Below are positions 51,094 through 60,925 of a stretch of 64,000 nt of DNA, piece by piece (positions within the stretch are counted from its first letter, which is position 1; each line of letters opens with the position of its first letter). Source of the DNA: Microbacterium barkeri (GTDB taxonomy: Bacteria > Actinomycetota > Actinomycetes > Actinomycetales > Microbacteriaceae); assembly GCF_027921765.1 (NCBI RefSeq), contig NZ_BSEJ01000007.1, forward strand, positions 124,001 through 188,000, read 5' to 3'. The translations under genes were made by a program, and so were the position numbers. Below the pieces are notes generated by a model. That model was not told the DNA's origin, did not search any database, and saw only the letters and a list, made by a program, of their open reading frames with translations.

Positions 51094-52718
51094 GAGCCGA
51101 CCACCACGAGGTCGCCCTCCTCGAGCTCGCCCTCGACCGGGGTCACCTCGACGTAGCCGCCCGCGGCGAGGCCGGTCTCGACCGTCACGAGACGCGTCTC
51201 GGCGCTCTCGCCGTCACGCGGGTCGCCCGTGACGACCTCGACGCGCGAGTCGCCGCCGGGGCCCGCCGTGAGGGCCGCGTACGGCACCGAGAGCACCTCG
51301 CCTTCGGTCGCGCCGACCGGCACGTTGATGCGGACGTTCGTGCCCTGCACCTGCTCCATCTGCTCGGGAGTGAGCGGGTCGGGCTCGAAGGAGATCTTCG
51401 TCCGCCCGCCGTCCTCCGCGGGCTCGATCGCGGCGATGACCGCGCGGTGCTCGGCGCCGTCCGGCAGCTCGAAGGTCGCCTCGGCGCCGACCTCGAGCAG
51501 CTCGACGTCGGCGGCAGCGGCGGTGCCCGTGAGTTCGACCGACGCGCCGGACACCGTCATGGCGGCACCCTCGAGCGCGGCGCCGCGCTCGACGTTCACG
51601 GCGTCGACGCGGCGCGGCAGCTCCTGCAGGTAGAGCACCTCGCTCGCCGGGAGGAACGGCAGCGCCGACTCGCGCGCCTCGGCGAGCGAGGCGTTCGCCG
51701 TCTCGACACCGGCGATCGCGCTGTCGACCATCGCCTGCTCGGCGCTCGTGTCGCGGGGAGCGTCGAGGGCCTGTCGCTGCAGCTCCGCGACCGCGAGCTG
51801 ATCGCGCAGGTCGCTCGCATCCTCACCCGCCCCCTCGGCCGCGGCGATCTGGCGGTGCAGGCTCGCGATCTGGTTGTCCGCCTCGCGGATCTCGATGTCC
51901 GACGGGCCCTGGCCCGCCGTCGCGAGGGCCTTGCGCGCGTCCGCGAGCGACTGCTCGGCCATCCGCACGCCCTCCTCGGCCGCGATCACCGCCTCCGCGA
52001 CGCCCTCCTCGGGCTCGGGAGCCGGGTACCCGGCCTGGTTGTAGAGCTCGCCCACCGCGAGCGCCGTCGCCTCGTCGAAGACATCGGACGCGACGTCGCC
52101 GACACCGATCCCGACGGCCGTGAGGGCTTCCTTGAGCTGGATGACGTCGGGGCCGGAGACCCCCACGCGCAGCGTGCGGTAGGCCGGCAGCTCCCCCGGC
52201 AGCACGATGACCGGCCGCCCGGTCACCTCGAGCGCGATCGAGAGGCTGTCGAGTTCCGCGCCCGCCTCGGGCACCTGCCCGGTCACGATGGCGGCCCCCG
52301 TGAACGACGACGTGTCGATCTTGAGCTCGACGGCGTCGGTGTAGCCGACGTCGCCGCGCAGCGTGACGTCGTTGCTCAGCGCGCCGAACTCGACGGGCAC
52401 CGTGACGAGGCCCGGCTCCGGCGCCCCCGCCCCTGCCGCCGCGTCGAGCGGCGAGATCACGAAGCGCCCGAGCGCGAGGCCCCCGGCGAGCGCGACGACT
52501 GCGACCGCCGCGGTGATCCACAGCCCCTTGTTGCCGCGGATGACGCGCCCCCACCCGGCGGCGCGTCCCTGCGTGCTCTCGGCCGGCGCCTCCTCGACGG
52601 CCGTCTGCTCGACGACCTCGTCGAACGTCGCGTCCGTCGAGGCGGCGTCGGATGTTGCGGGGACGAGCTCTGTCTCTCGGTCCTGCTCGTCCCCGCCGCC
52701 CTTCTCGCGCCCCTCCAT
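51090..52718 (-). CDS. Membrane-anchored periplasmic adaptor-like protein of the export system
   Basis: A 542-aa protein with an acidic cytoplasmic N-terminus, one anchor helix (about residues 67-90, KGLWITAAVAVVALAGGLAL), and a long extracellular part. The latter has a peptidoglycan-binding-like module (LRVGVSGPDVIQLKEALTAV), a coiled coil (about 240-340) and barrel-like strands near the C-terminus (VRINVPVGATEGEVLSVPYA). The adaptor/coiled-coil layout resembles HlyD/MacA proteins adapted to Gram-positive envelopes. ATG 52718 is preferred, with GTG 52739 possible. It is encoded between the lipoprotein and the ATPase. Confidence 0.78.
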   Translation of the reverse strand: MEGREKGGGDEQDRETELVPATSDAASTDATFDEVVEQTAVEEAPAESTQGRAAGWGRVIRGNKGLWITAAVAVVALAGGLALGRFVISPLDAAAGAGAPEPGLVTVPVEFGALSNDVTLRGDVGYTDAVELKIDTSSFTGAAIVTGQVPEAGAELDSLSIALEVTGRPVIVLPGELPAYRTLRVGVSGPDVIQLKEALTAVGIGVGDVASDVFDEATALAVGELYNQAGYPAPEPEEGVAEAVIAAEEGVRMAEQSLADARKALATAGQGPSDIEIREADNQIASLHRQIAAAEGAGEDASDLRDQLAVAELQRQALDAPRDTSAEQAMVDSAIAGVETANASLAEARESALPFLPASEVLYLQELPRRVDAVNVERGAALEGAAMTVSGASVELTGTAAAADVELLEVGAEATFELPDGAEHRAVIAAIEPAEDGGRTKISFEPDPLTPEQMEQVQGTNVRINVPVGATEGEVLSVPYAALTAGPGGDSRVEVVTGDPRDGESAETRLVTVETGLAAGGYVEVTPVEGELEEGDLVVVGS

Positions 52719-52742
52719 GCGAAGATCCCGTGCGCGCACCGC

Positions 52743-53804
52743 TCAGCTCGCCTGCTCGGCAGCGGCCTTGTACGCCTCGAGCTCGGCCTTGTTGTCGGCG
52801 ATGAACTGCTCCTCGAGCTCGAACTGGATGCGCAGGCTCGCGTCGCGGTAGTCGGTCTTCTCGCGGCAGTCGAGGTCGACGAGCGCGATCTCGATCTCCT
52901 TCTCGGCGAGCTCCTTCCACTCGGGCGTCTGCGTGGGGTCGCTCTGCTCCTCGAGAGCCGCGAGCTCCTCCTCGCTCGCGTTCTCGAAGTCGAAGTCCTC
53001 GTACGCGGCGTTCTGCTCCTCGTAGAAGGCGTTCTGCTTCTCCGAGAGCTCGTTCATCGGGTCCGCCTGCTTCGTGTAGCCCGCGTGGCCCGCGTCGGCC
53101 ATGCACGACGCCCACTCCGCGTCGAGCTCGACCATCTCGGGCGACTCCTGGACGGTCGTGTAGAGCTCGTCCATCTTCGTCATGAGCGGCTCGAACTCCT
53201 CGTACAGCTTGTCCCAGAGGTTCGTGCCGTACACCTCGTCCGACGCCTCCCCGTTGCAGCCGCGATCGGCGGTCTCGTAGAACGCGTTCCAGTCGAACTC
53301 GGGGTCGCTCATCTCCTCTTCGGACGGCTGCTCGCCCCAGAGCGTCTCGTTGTAGGCCAGCTGCTCCGACTCCGATAGCGACTCGATGTACTCCTGGTTC
53401 GGGTCGACGTACTCCTCCGGCTCGGGCTGCGGCTGGTCCTGCCACGGGTCGTTGAACATGCCGTACCCGTACTGCGCGACCCACTCGCGCGACTCGGGGT
53501 CCCAGACCCCGTCGTCCTCGAAGACCACGCCGCCGTTCTGCAGGTTGGGCACGTACTCGAAGCCCTCGGCCTGCATGCACTCCGCGGTGCGCTCCTCGAT
53601 CTCGCGCGTCTGCTCGTCCATCTGCTTCTGCTGCTCCTCGGGCGAGAGGTCGCTGCCGTACACGGCCGCCGTGTACTCGTTGAGGGGCGAGTCCTCCCAC
53701 GAGAGCTCGGGCTCACCGCCGCCCTGCTGCGAGCATCCCGCGAGGGTCGCGGTGAGGATGGCCGCCGAGGCGACGAGCGTGAGAGGGCGTGTGGTTCGCA
53801 TCAT
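52743..53804 (-). CDS. Lipoprotein of the export operon
   Basis: A 353-aa acidic lipoprotein. Signal sequence MRTTRPLTLVASAAILTATL is followed by lipobox LAGC, so the Cys is lipidated. The mature part is rich in Glu, Gln, Tyr and Asp and contains predicted coiled coils (about 250-353). ATG 53804 with AGGG upstream is preferred over 53801. It stands first in the operon with the adaptor, ATPase and permease, so it may be the exported-substrate receptor or an envelope tether. No known family is recognised. Confidence 0.78.
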   Translation of the reverse strand: MMRTTRPLTLVASAAILTATLAGCSQQGGGEPELSWEDSPLNEYTAAVYGSDLSPEEQQKQMDEQTREIEERTAECMQAEGFEYVPNLQNGGVVFEDDGVWDPESREWVAQYGYGMFNDPWQDQPQPEPEEYVDPNQEYIESLSESEQLAYNETLWGEQPSEEEMSDPEFDWNAFYETADRGCNGEASDEVYGTNLWDKLYEEFEPLMTKMDELYTTVQESPEMVELDAEWASCMADAGHAGYTKQADPMNELSEKQNAFYEEQNAAYEDFDFENASEEELAALEEQSDPTQTPEWKELAEKEIEIALVDLDCREKTDYRDASLRIQFELEEQFIADNKAELEAYKAAAEQAS

Positions 53805-53985
53805 GGTCCCTGCGTCGAGGCGCGGCGAGCGCGCGGTGCTGTGTCCTGCCATCGTTCCAAGCGCGCGACCCGCGGGGCATCCGTCTGGAGGATGATCTGC
53901 GGAGGCGCTCTCACTGAGGATGTGTCGCCGCAGCGCGGATTCCTCTTATCGCGGAGGACTTCGTTACCGACCCGTGATATTCCGG

Positions 53986-54888
53986 TCAGAGCGCTCGGGG
54001 ATGGCTTGTCGCGTACACATCGCGGAGCGTGTCGACCGTGACGTGGGTGTAGATCTGCGTGGTCGCGACCGACGAGTGGCCGAGGAGCTCCTGCACGACG
54101 CGCACGTCGGCGCCGCCCTGCAGGAGGTGCGTCGCGAACGAGTGGCGGAGGGTGTGCGGGGACACGTGCGCCTCGAGGTGCGCGCGCTCCGCGGCCGCCT
54201 GGATCACGAGCCACGCGCTCTGCCGCGAGAGCGGGGCGCCGCGGGCGCCGAGGAAGAGCTTCGCGGTGGCCCTCCCCTTCGCCGCGAGCTCGGGGCGCAC
54301 GCGCGTGAGGTACGCATCCACCGCGGCACGCGCGAACGACCCCACCGGCACGATGCGCTCCTTCGAGCCCTTGCCGCGCAGACGCAGCACGTCGCCGCTC
54401 GCGAGGTCGTCGACATCGAGGGAGATCGCCTCCGACACGCGCGCGCCGGTCGCGTAGAGCAGCTCCAGCAGGGCGCGATCGCGGATGCCCAGGGGCTCGT
54501 CGGGCGAGGGCGCGGCGAGCAGGCGCTCGACCTGCTCGATCGTCAGGGCCTTCGGGAGCCGCTGCGGCTGCTTCGGAGGACGCAGCCGCTGGGCGGGATC
54601 GTCGGCCGCGAGGCCCTCGCGCACGAGGAAGCGGTGCAGACCGCGCACGGATGACTGGAGGCGAGCGAGTGAGGAGGCAGCGGGCGGCGGGTCCTCCGCG
54701 GCCCGTGCCGCCGCGAACTCCGCGGCGATCGCGGGGGTCACGGCGTCGGCATCGTCGACCCCGTTCGCGCGCAGCCACGCGGCATAGCCCTCCAGATCGC
54801 GGCGGTACGCCGCGATCGTGTGCTCCGACAGGCCGCGCTCGATCGTGAGGTGCCGCAGATACGCGTCGACGGCGCGCTCGAGACGCAC
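53986..54888 (-). CDS. xerD: Tyrosine recombinase XerD
   Basis: A 300-aa tyrosine recombinase. N-terminal SAM-like domain ([20 protein letters not shown]) and catalytic domain with Arg in [10 protein letters not shown], Lys in [38 protein letters not shown] with the nucleophile Tyr. It resolves chromosome dimers with XerC at dif. GTG 54888, 8 bp after the nudix stop, with AGGA upstream. Its position between nudix/pyrG and parA is conserved in actinobacteria, except that here an export operon is inserted between xerD and parA. Confidence 0.9.
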   Translation of the reverse strand: MRLERAVDAYLRHLTIERGLSEHTIAAYRRDLEGYAAWLRANGVDDADAVTPAIAAEFAAARAAEDPPPAASSLARLQSSVRGLHRFLVREGLAADDPAQRLRPPKQPQRLPKALTIEQVERLLAAPSPDEPLGIRDRALLELLYATGARVSEAISLDVDDLASGDVLRLRGKGSKERIVPVGSFARAAVDAYLTRVRPELAAKGRATAKLFLGARGAPLSRQSAWLVIQAAAERAHLEAHVSPHTLRHSFATHLLQGGADVRVVQELLGHSSVATTQIYTHVTVDTLRDVYATSHPRAL

Positions 54889-54896
54889 GTCGCGTC

Positions 54897-55466
54897 CTAG
54901 GCGCCGCGCAGCCGCGCCGCGGTCAGCAGCAGTCCCATGCCCGTGGTCGCGTTCCGGAACCGCCCCTCGACGACCGCACGCACGGCCTCCTCGAGGGGGA
55001 GCCACTCCACGCGCATGTCGGCCTCCTCGCCCTCGCGCTCGAACGCGCCTTCCGTCGGAGTGAGGTCGCGTGCGAGGAACAGGTGGATGAGCTCCGACGT
55101 GCCGCCCGGCGACAGATGCACGGCGCTCAGCTCCTGCCAGTCCGCGGCCTCGAGGTCGGCCTCCTCGGCGAGCTCCCGCTGCGCGGCCTCGAGCGGGCTC
55201 TCGCCCGCGACGTCGAGGAGCCCGGCGGGGAGCTCCCAGTCGCGCTCGCCGATCGGATGGCGGTACTGCTGGATGAGAAGGACGCGCTCGTCCGCGTCGA
55301 GTGCGACGACCGCCGCCGCCCCGGGATGGGCGAGGTACTGGCGCGTCAGCTGGTCGTCGCCGTAGACGAAGCGCTCCGAGACGATGTCCCACACGATGCC
55401 GCGGAACGCGACCTCGCTCTCGACGATCTCGACCTCGTGGGCCTCGTCTCGGAGCTCCTCGGTCAT
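54897..55466 (-). CDS. NUDIX hydrolase, ADP-ribose pyrophosphatase-like
   Basis: A 189-aa NUDIX protein. The box is [20 protein letters not shown] plus EADL, and [20 protein letters not shown] with [20 protein letters not shown] is the ADPRase-specific flank. It hydrolyses ADP-ribose or related nucleoside diphosphates. ATG 55466 overlaps the pyrG stop by 1 bp (TGATG), so it is coupled to pyrG. It is conserved in this position between pyrG and xerD. Confidence 0.9.
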   Translation of the reverse strand: MTEELRDEAHEVEIVESEVAFRGIVWDIVSERFVYGDDQLTRQYLAHPGAAAVVALDADERVLLIQQYRHPIGERDWELPAGLLDVAGESPLEAAQRELAEEADLEAADWQELSAVHLSPGGTSELIHLFLARDLTPTEGAFEREGEEADMRVEWLPLEEAVRAVVEGRFRNATTGMGLLLTAARLRGA

Positions 55467-57154
55467 CAGGCGTTCTCGACGTCGAACAGCTCGCTCGCCC
55501 GGCTGCGCTCGACGGCCGCGCCGACGAGCCCGCGGAACAGCGGGTGCGGGTCGGTCGGGCGCGAGCGGAGCTCGGGGTGCGCCTGGGTCGCGATGTAGTA
55601 CGGGTGCACGTCGCGCGGCAGCTCGACGAACTCGACGAGGTCGAGGTCGGGGTTCAGGCCGGAGAACACGAGCCCCGCCTCGGCGAGCTGCGCCCGGTAG
55701 GCGTTGTTGACCTCGTAGCGGTGGCGGTGGCGCTCCTGGACCTCGGGGGCGCCGTAGAGGTCGGCGGCGAGCGAGCCGTCCGCGAGGCGTGCGGGGTACA
55801 GACCGAGGCGCATCGTGCCGCCGAGGTCTCCGCGGTCGAGGATGTCGACCTGCTCGGCCATCGTCGCGATGACGGGAGCAGTCGTCTCGGGGTCGAACTC
55901 GGTCGACGACGCGTCGGCGATGCCGGCCACGTCGCGGGCGTACTCGATCACCATGCACTGCAGGCCGAGGCACAGGCCGAGCGTCGGGATGCCCTGCTCG
56001 CGGGCGAAGCGGAGCGCTCCGAGCTTGCCCTCGATGCCGCGGATGCCGAATCCGCCGGGCACGCAGATGCCGTCGAGCGACGACAGCTGCTCCTTGGCGC
56101 CCTCGGGCGTCTCGCAGGTGTCCGACGGGATCCAGCGGATGTTGACCTTGGTCTCCTGCGCGAATCCGCCGGCCTTGAGCGCCTCGGTCACCGAGAGGTA
56201 GGCGTCGGGCAGGTCGATGTACTTGCCGACGAGGCCGATCGTCACCTCGTGCTTCGGGTTGTGGACCGCGTGCAGGACGCGGCCCCAGCGCGTCCAGTCG
56301 ACGTCGCCGGCCTTCTCGGCGAGGCCGAGGCGGCGCGCGATGTAGGCGTCGAGGCCCTGCTCGTTGAGCGTCGAGGGGATGTCGTAGATGCTCGGGAGGT
56401 CGACCGTGTTCACGACGCCCTCGATGTCGACGTCGCACATGAGGGCGATCTTGTTGCGGTTGCTCTCGCTCACGGGGCGATCGCTGCGGAGCACGAGCGC
56501 GTCGGGCTGGATGCCGACCTGGCGCAGCGCGGCCACCGAGTGCTGCGTGGGCTTCGTCTTCTGCTCGCCGGATGCGCCCATGAACGGCACGAGCGACACG
56601 TGCACGAAGAACACGTTGTCGCGACCGAGCTCGTGGCGCAGCTGCCGGGCCGCCTCGAGGAACGGCTGCGACTCGATGTCGCCGACCGTGCCGCCGACCT
56701 CCGTGATGATGACGTCGGGACGCGGCTCGTCCTCGGCCTGCAGGCGCATGCGTCGCTTGATCTCGTCGGTGATGTGCGGGATGACCTGCACCGTGTCGCC
56801 CAGGTACTCGCCGCGGCGCTCGCGCGCGATGACCTGCGAGTAGATCTGGCCCGTCGTGACGTTCGCGGCCTGCGACAGGTTGATGTCGAGGAAGCGCTCG
56901 TAGTGCCCGATGTCGAGGTCGGTCTCGGCGCCGTCGTCCGTGACGAAGACCTCGCCGTGCTGGAACGGGTTCATCGTGCCGGGGTCGACGTTGAGGTACG
57001 GGTCGAGCTTCTGCATGACCACGTGCAGCCCGCGTGCGGTGAGGAGGTTCCCGAGACTCGCGGCCGTGAGCCCCTTGCCGAGCGAGGAGACGACACCGCC
57101 CGTCACGAAGATCTGCTTGGTGGTGTCGTCGCGCCGTGCCTCAGGAGTCTGCAT
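55466..57154 (-). CDS. pyrG: CTP synthase
   Basis: A 562-aa bifunctional enzyme. The synthase domain has [33 protein letters not shown] and [20 protein letters not shown]. The class I glutaminase domain has the nucleophile Cys in [15 protein letters not shown] and the oxyanion/His part near [12 protein letters not shown]. It aminates UTP to CTP, using glutamine. The pair GTG-ATG at 57157/57154 offers two starts; I use the ATG. It is co-transcribed with the nudix and xerD genes; 165 bp of intergenic DNA separate it from recN. Confidence 0.95.
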   Translation of the reverse strand: MQTPEARRDDTTKQIFVTGGVVSSLGKGLTAASLGNLLTARGLHVVMQKLDPYLNVDPGTMNPFQHGEVFVTDDGAETDLDIGHYERFLDINLSQAANVTTGQIYSQVIARERRGEYLGDTVQVIPHITDEIKRRMRLQAEDEPRPDVIITEVGGTVGDIESQPFLEAARQLRHELGRDNVFFVHVSLVPFMGASGEQKTKPTQHSVAALRQVGIQPDALVLRSDRPVSESNRNKIALMCDVDIEGVVNTVDLPSIYDIPSTLNEQGLDAYIARRLGLAEKAGDVDWTRWGRVLHAVHNPKHEVTIGLVGKYIDLPDAYLSVTEALKAGGFAQETKVNIRWIPSDTCETPEGAKEQLSSLDGICVPGGFGIRGIEGKLGALRFAREQGIPTLGLCLGLQCMVIEYARDVAGIADASSTEFDPETTAPVIATMAEQVDILDRGDLGGTMRLGLYPARLADGSLAADLYGAPEVQERHRHRYEVNNAYRAQLAEAGLVFSGLNPDLDLVEFVELPRDVHPYYIATQAHPELRSRPTDPHPLFRGLVGAAVERSRASELFDVENA

Positions 57155-57322
57155 CACGGGCTTCGATCCTAACAGTCCGGGGTGGGAGGAGGTCGTGCCG
57201 CTCGCAGTGTGCTCCCAGCGGCGGATGCTTGTCGCGGCCGACGGGAGGCGCCGCGCCCGGCATCCTTCGGGCTATCGTGCCACGTTCCCGGCGCGCGGGC
57301 GAGAGCGACCTCGCGGGCGGTG

Positions 57323-59014
57323 TCAGACGGCGGTGTGGGCGAGCGCGAGAAGCTCGCGCGCGTGGGTCAGCGCAGCGTCCGAGTCGGCCAGTCCCGAGAG
57401 CAGCCGTGCCATCTCGGCCTCGCGCTCTGCACCCTCCAGGCGCTGCACGCTCGAGCGGGTGACCGACCCGTCGTTGGCCTTGACCACGCTCAGGTGGTTG
57501 CTCGCGAACGCCGCCACCTGCGCGAGGTGGGTCACCGCGATCACCTGCGACGACTGCGCGAGGCGCGCGAGGCGCTTGCCAACCTCGATCGCCGCGGCGC
57601 CGCCGATGCCGGCGTCGACCTCGTCGAACACGAACGTCGGCACGGGGTCGGTCTCGGCGATCACGACCTCGATCGCGAGCATCACGCGGCTCAGCTCGCC
57701 GCCCGACGCGCCGCGCGCGACCGAGCGCGGCTCGGCCCCGGGGTGCGGGGAGAGCAGGAAGGCGACGTCGTCGCGCCCGGTCGCCGATTCCTGGCCCGAC
57801 GAGACCTCCACGACGAGGCGCGCGTCGGGCATCGCGAGGGCGTGCAGCTCCTCCGTGACCGCGTCGCCGAGGCGCGTCGCCGCCTCCCGGCGCGCGGCGG
57901 TGAGCGCCGCGGCCGCGGCGTCGAGCGCGGCACGCGACTCCTCGCGCTGGGCGGACAGCCGCTCGATCCGGTCTCCGTCGTCGTCGAGCTCGGCGAGCCG
58001 CGCGGAGCCCGTCTCGAGGAGGGCGATCGCGGCGTCGAGCGACCCGTGAGCGCGGACGAGAGAGCCGACCGCGGCCCGGCGCTCCTCGACCGCCGCCAGC
58101 TCCTGCGGCCCGGTCTCGTCGAGATCGGCGAGGAAGCCCGAGAGCTCGACGGCGAGGTCCGCCGCCCGGTATCCGAGGTCGGCGATCTGCTCCGCCAGGG
58201 TCGTGAGCGCCGGGTCACCCGCGCGCTCGAGCGCGCGACGCGCCTCGCTCACGAGCCCCGAGACATCCGGAGCTCCCTCCTCGCTCGAGAGGGCCTCGCG
58301 GGCGAGCGCCGCCGCAGACCGCAGCTCCTCGGCGTTCGCGAGCCGCTCGGCGCGCTCGGCGAGCTGCACGTCCTCGCCCTCGACAGGGGCGATCTGCTCG
58401 ATCTCCGCGAGGGTCCCGCGCAGGGACTCCGCCTCGGCTTCGCGCGCGGCGCGCTCGGTCGTGAGGGTCTCCAGCTCGCGCTCGAGCTCGCGGTGCGCAT
58501 GCCATGCGACCCGGTAGGCCTCGAGGGCCTCGCGCACGGGCGCTCCCGCGAAGCGGTCGAGCGCGTCGCGCTGCGCGGCCGCCGAGCGGAGACGCAGCTG
58601 ATCGGTCTGGCCGTGCACGACGACGAGCGCATCAGCGAGGTCGGCGAGCACCCCGGCCGGGGCGGCGCGGCCGCCCACGCTCGCACGACTGCGACCCTCG
58701 GCGGCGAGCGTGCGCGAGAGATACAGCTCGGCGCTGCCGTCGCCGATCGGCTCCAGGTCGCCGCCGGCGTCGCGCACGCGCTCGGCGACCGCGCCGGTCT
58801 CCGGCACGATCCACACGCCCTCGACGACAGCCTGCGTCGCCCCCGCGCGCACGGCGCCCGAGTCGGCGCGCTGGCCGAGCAGCAGCCCGAGGCCGGTCAC
58901 CACCATGGTCTTGCCCGCACCGGTCTCGCCCGTGATCGCCGTGAACCCGGCGCCCATGGGCAGGGTCGCCTCGGCGATCACGCCGAGGTCGCGCAGTCGC
59001 ATCTCCTCGATCAC
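57323..59014 (-). CDS. recN: DNA repair protein RecN
   Basis: A 563-aa SMC-like ATPase. Walker A is GETGAGKTMVVTGLGLLLG, followed by two long coiled-coil arms (about 170-390), SGGELSRVMLAIEVVIAETD (signature) and TFVFDEVDAGIGGAAAIEVG (Walker B). RecN bridges broken DNA ends before RecA repair. GTG 59014 overlaps the NAD kinase stop as GTGA. The NAD kinase, TlyA and RecN are a standard actinobacterial block. Confidence 0.94.
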   Translation of the reverse strand: MIEEMRLRDLGVIAEATLPMGAGFTAITGETGAGKTMVVTGLGLLLGQRADSGAVRAGATQAVVEGVWIVPETGAVAERVRDAGGDLEPIGDGSAELYLSRTLAAEGRSRASVGGRAAPAGVLADLADALVVVHGQTDQLRLRSAAAQRDALDRFAGAPVREALEAYRVAWHAHRELERELETLTTERAAREAEAESLRGTLAEIEQIAPVEGEDVQLAERAERLANAEELRSAAALAREALSSEEGAPDVSGLVSEARRALERAGDPALTTLAEQIADLGYRAADLAVELSGFLADLDETGPQELAAVEERRAAVGSLVRAHGSLDAAIALLETGSARLAELDDDGDRIERLSAQREESRAALDAAAAALTAARREAATRLGDAVTEELHALAMPDARLVVEVSSGQESATGRDDVAFLLSPHPGAEPRSVARGASGGELSRVMLAIEVVIAETDPVPTFVFDEVDAGIGGAAAIEVGKRLARLAQSSQVIAVTHLAQVAAFASNHLSVVKANDGSVTRSSVQRLEGAEREAEMARLLSGLADSDAALTHARELLALAHTAV

Positions 59015-59967
59015 TCGTGGGCCTCCAGGCTCGGCAGCGTGAGGGTCTCGGTGGGCGTGTGCTCGCTCGGGCCGCGCCATCCCTCGGTCGGCAGCTTGAA
59101 CTTTCGGACGAGCCGGTCGGTGAACGCGGCGGGGTGCAGGCGGGCGAGCAGCACGGGCTTCGGCGAGCGCCGCACGACGACGCGCGCACCGGGCGGGAGC
59201 GGGTGCGACCGGCGTCCGTCGCACCAGAGGACGCCGGTGCCCGCCGAGTCGTCCTTGAGCTCGACCGCGACGGCGTGATCGGGCCCGACGACGAGGGGCT
59301 TCGAGAACAGCGTGTGCGCCGAGAGCGGCACGACGGCGATCGCCTGCACGGTCGGCCAGATGACGGGCCCACCCGCGGAGAAGTTGTACGCCGTGGATCC
59401 CGTCGGAGTCGCGACGACGACGCCGTCCGCACCGTACGCCGTGAGCGGCCGACGGTCGACCTCGATGATGACCTCGATCATCCGCTCGCGCTGGTCCTTC
59501 TCGATCGCCGCCTCGTTCAGGGCCCACGTCTCGTAGACCACGCGGTCGTCGTCGTCCTTCACGATGACGGCGAGGGCCAGGCGCTCCTCGACCGCGTAGT
59601 CGCCGATGATCGCGCGGTGGACGGCCTCGTCCATGTCGTCGCGCTCGATCTCGGCGAGGAAGCCGACGTGCCCCATGTTGACGCCGAGCACAGGCGCCGT
59701 GCCACCGCGCACCAGCTCGGCCGCGCGCAGGATGGTGCCGTCTCCCCCGAGCACGATCGCGATGTCGATCTCGGTCAGGGCCACGTCGATGCCGAGAGCC
59801 GGGACGTCGGCGAGCTCGGCGACGATCGCGGACAGCTCGGCACGGTCGTCGGGGGCGAGCACCGGGACGGCGCCCTCGGCGCGCACGGCGTTCACGACCC
59901 GCACCGCGGCGCGCACCGTGTCCTCGCGATACGCGTGGGCGACGATCAGGATCCTGCGCTGCGTCAT
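59011..59967 (-). CDS. nadK: NAD kinase
   Basis: A 318-aa inorganic polyphosphate/ATP-NAD kinase. VLGGDGTILRAAELVRGG carries the GGDG motif, followed by LGVNMGHVGFLAE and the NE/D motif in WALNEAAIEK, ADGVVVATPTGSTAYNFSAG for substrate binding, and LVVGPDHAV. It makes NADP from NAD. ATG 59967 overlaps the tlyA stop (ATGA). Confidence 0.94.
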   Translation of the reverse strand: MTQRRILIVAHAYREDTVRAAVRVVNAVRAEGAVPVLAPDDRAELSAIVAELADVPALGIDVALTEIDIAIVLGGDGTILRAAELVRGGTAPVLGVNMGHVGFLAEIERDDMDEAVHRAIIGDYAVEERLALAVIVKDDDDRVVYETWALNEAAIEKDQRERMIEVIIEVDRRPLTAYGADGVVVATPTGSTAYNFSAGGPVIWPTVQAIAVVPLSAHTLFSKPLVVGPDHAVAVELKDDSAGTGVLWCDGRRSHPLPPGARVVVRRSPKPVLLARLHPAAFTDRLVRKFKLPTEGWRGPSEHTPTETLTLPSLEAHE

Positions 59968-60764
59968 CGTCCTCCCGCCTCCGTCACGATCGTGTCCTCC
60001 CATTCTGTCGGATCCGCTCCGCGGCCCGGCGAGATGTGCACAAGCACCTCGACATTGCCGTGCGCGCCCTCGATCGGCGAACGGCGCACCGCGCGGGTGC
60101 CGAGGCCGAGATCCCACGCGGCGCGCAGGACGCCGCGCACGGCGTCGATGCGGAGAGCGGGGTCGATCACGACACCGCCGCGGATGCCGGTGCGCCCCAC
60201 CTCGAACTGCGGCTTGACGAGCAGGACGACGTCGGCGCCGTCTGCCGCCACCGCCGCGACGGATGGCAGGACGAGCGTGAGCGAGATGAACGACAGGTCG
60301 CCCGTGACGACGGAGGGCGGTGTCGCGATGCCGCTGGCCTCCGCGAGCCTCTCCGGGGTCATGAACCGCACGTTGAAGCCCTCGACCGCACGCACCTCGG
60401 GATCGCTCGCGACCGCTGGCGCGAGCTGTCCGTGGCCCACGTCGACGGCGATGACCGGGGACGCCCCGCGGGCTCGGAGCACCTGGGTGAAGCCGCCGGT
60501 CGACGCTCCCATGTCGAGCGCGGCCCGGTCGGCGACCTCGATCGAGAACGCGTCGAGCGCGTGAATGAGCTTGTGGGCGCCGCGGCTGACCCACTGATCG
60601 GCGGCGTCCACCTCGATGCGCGTCGTGTCGTCGACCCTCGCCGACGCCTTCGTGACGATCTCGCCCTCGACCCGCACCGCGCCATCCGCGATGAGGCCCG
60701 CCGCGTGCGTGCGCGAGCGCGCGAGGCCGCGCTCGGCGAGCGCCGCGTCGAGTCGCTGCGTCAT
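59964..60764 (-). CDS. tlyA: rRNA 2'-O-methyltransferase TlyA
   Basis: A 266-aa protein with an N-terminal S4 domain (LDAALAERGLARSRTHAAGL) and a FtsJ-like methyltransferase domain: ALDMGASTGGFTQVLRARGA for SAM binding, AVDVGHGQLAP and VTGDLSFISLTLVLP. The catalytic set includes Lys in HKLIHALDAF, Asp in GDLSFIS, and Lys in LLVKPQFEVG. TlyA methylates 16S and 23S rRNA and its loss gives capreomycin resistance in mycobacteria. Its start overlaps the small upstream gene's stop. Confidence 0.93.
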   Translation of the reverse strand: MTQRLDAALAERGLARSRTHAAGLIADGAVRVEGEIVTKASARVDDTTRIEVDAADQWVSRGAHKLIHALDAFSIEVADRAALDMGASTGGFTQVLRARGASPVIAVDVGHGQLAPAVASDPEVRAVEGFNVRFMTPERLAEASGIATPPSVVTGDLSFISLTLVLPSVAAVAADGADVVLLVKPQFEVGRTGIRGGVVIDPALRIDAVRGVLRAAWDLGLGTRAVRRSPIEGAHGNVEVLVHISPGRGADPTEWEDTIVTEAGGR

Positions 60765-60916
60765 CGGGGCGCGGTGCCGTCGCGAGGAGCGGACTCGAGC
60801 CGCGCGGCCAGCTCGTCGTGCAGGGCCGCGTACGCGCTCGCCCGCTCGGCGAGAGGCTGATCCTCGATCACCCTGAGCCGGCTGACGAGCTCTGCGCCGT
60901 GGTCCTGATCCGTCAC
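60761..60916 (-). CDS. 51-aa conserved-looking small protein coupled to tlyA
   Basis: GTG 60916 opens a 51-codon frame that starts VTDQDHGAELVSRLRVIEDQ and ends with TGA overlapping the tlyA start as ATGA. It is helical (LAERASAYAALHDELAARLE) with no membrane segment. It lies 9 bp after the HAD-IIA stop, which fits an operon HAD-smallORF-tlyA-nadK-recN. The length and coupling suggest a real gene; similar small frames occur before tlyA in relatives. I assign no function. Confidence 0.65.
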   Translation of the reverse strand: MTDQDHGAELVSRLRVIEDQPLAERASAYAALHDELAARLESAPRDGTAPR

Positions 60917-60925
60917 CCGTTCAGA

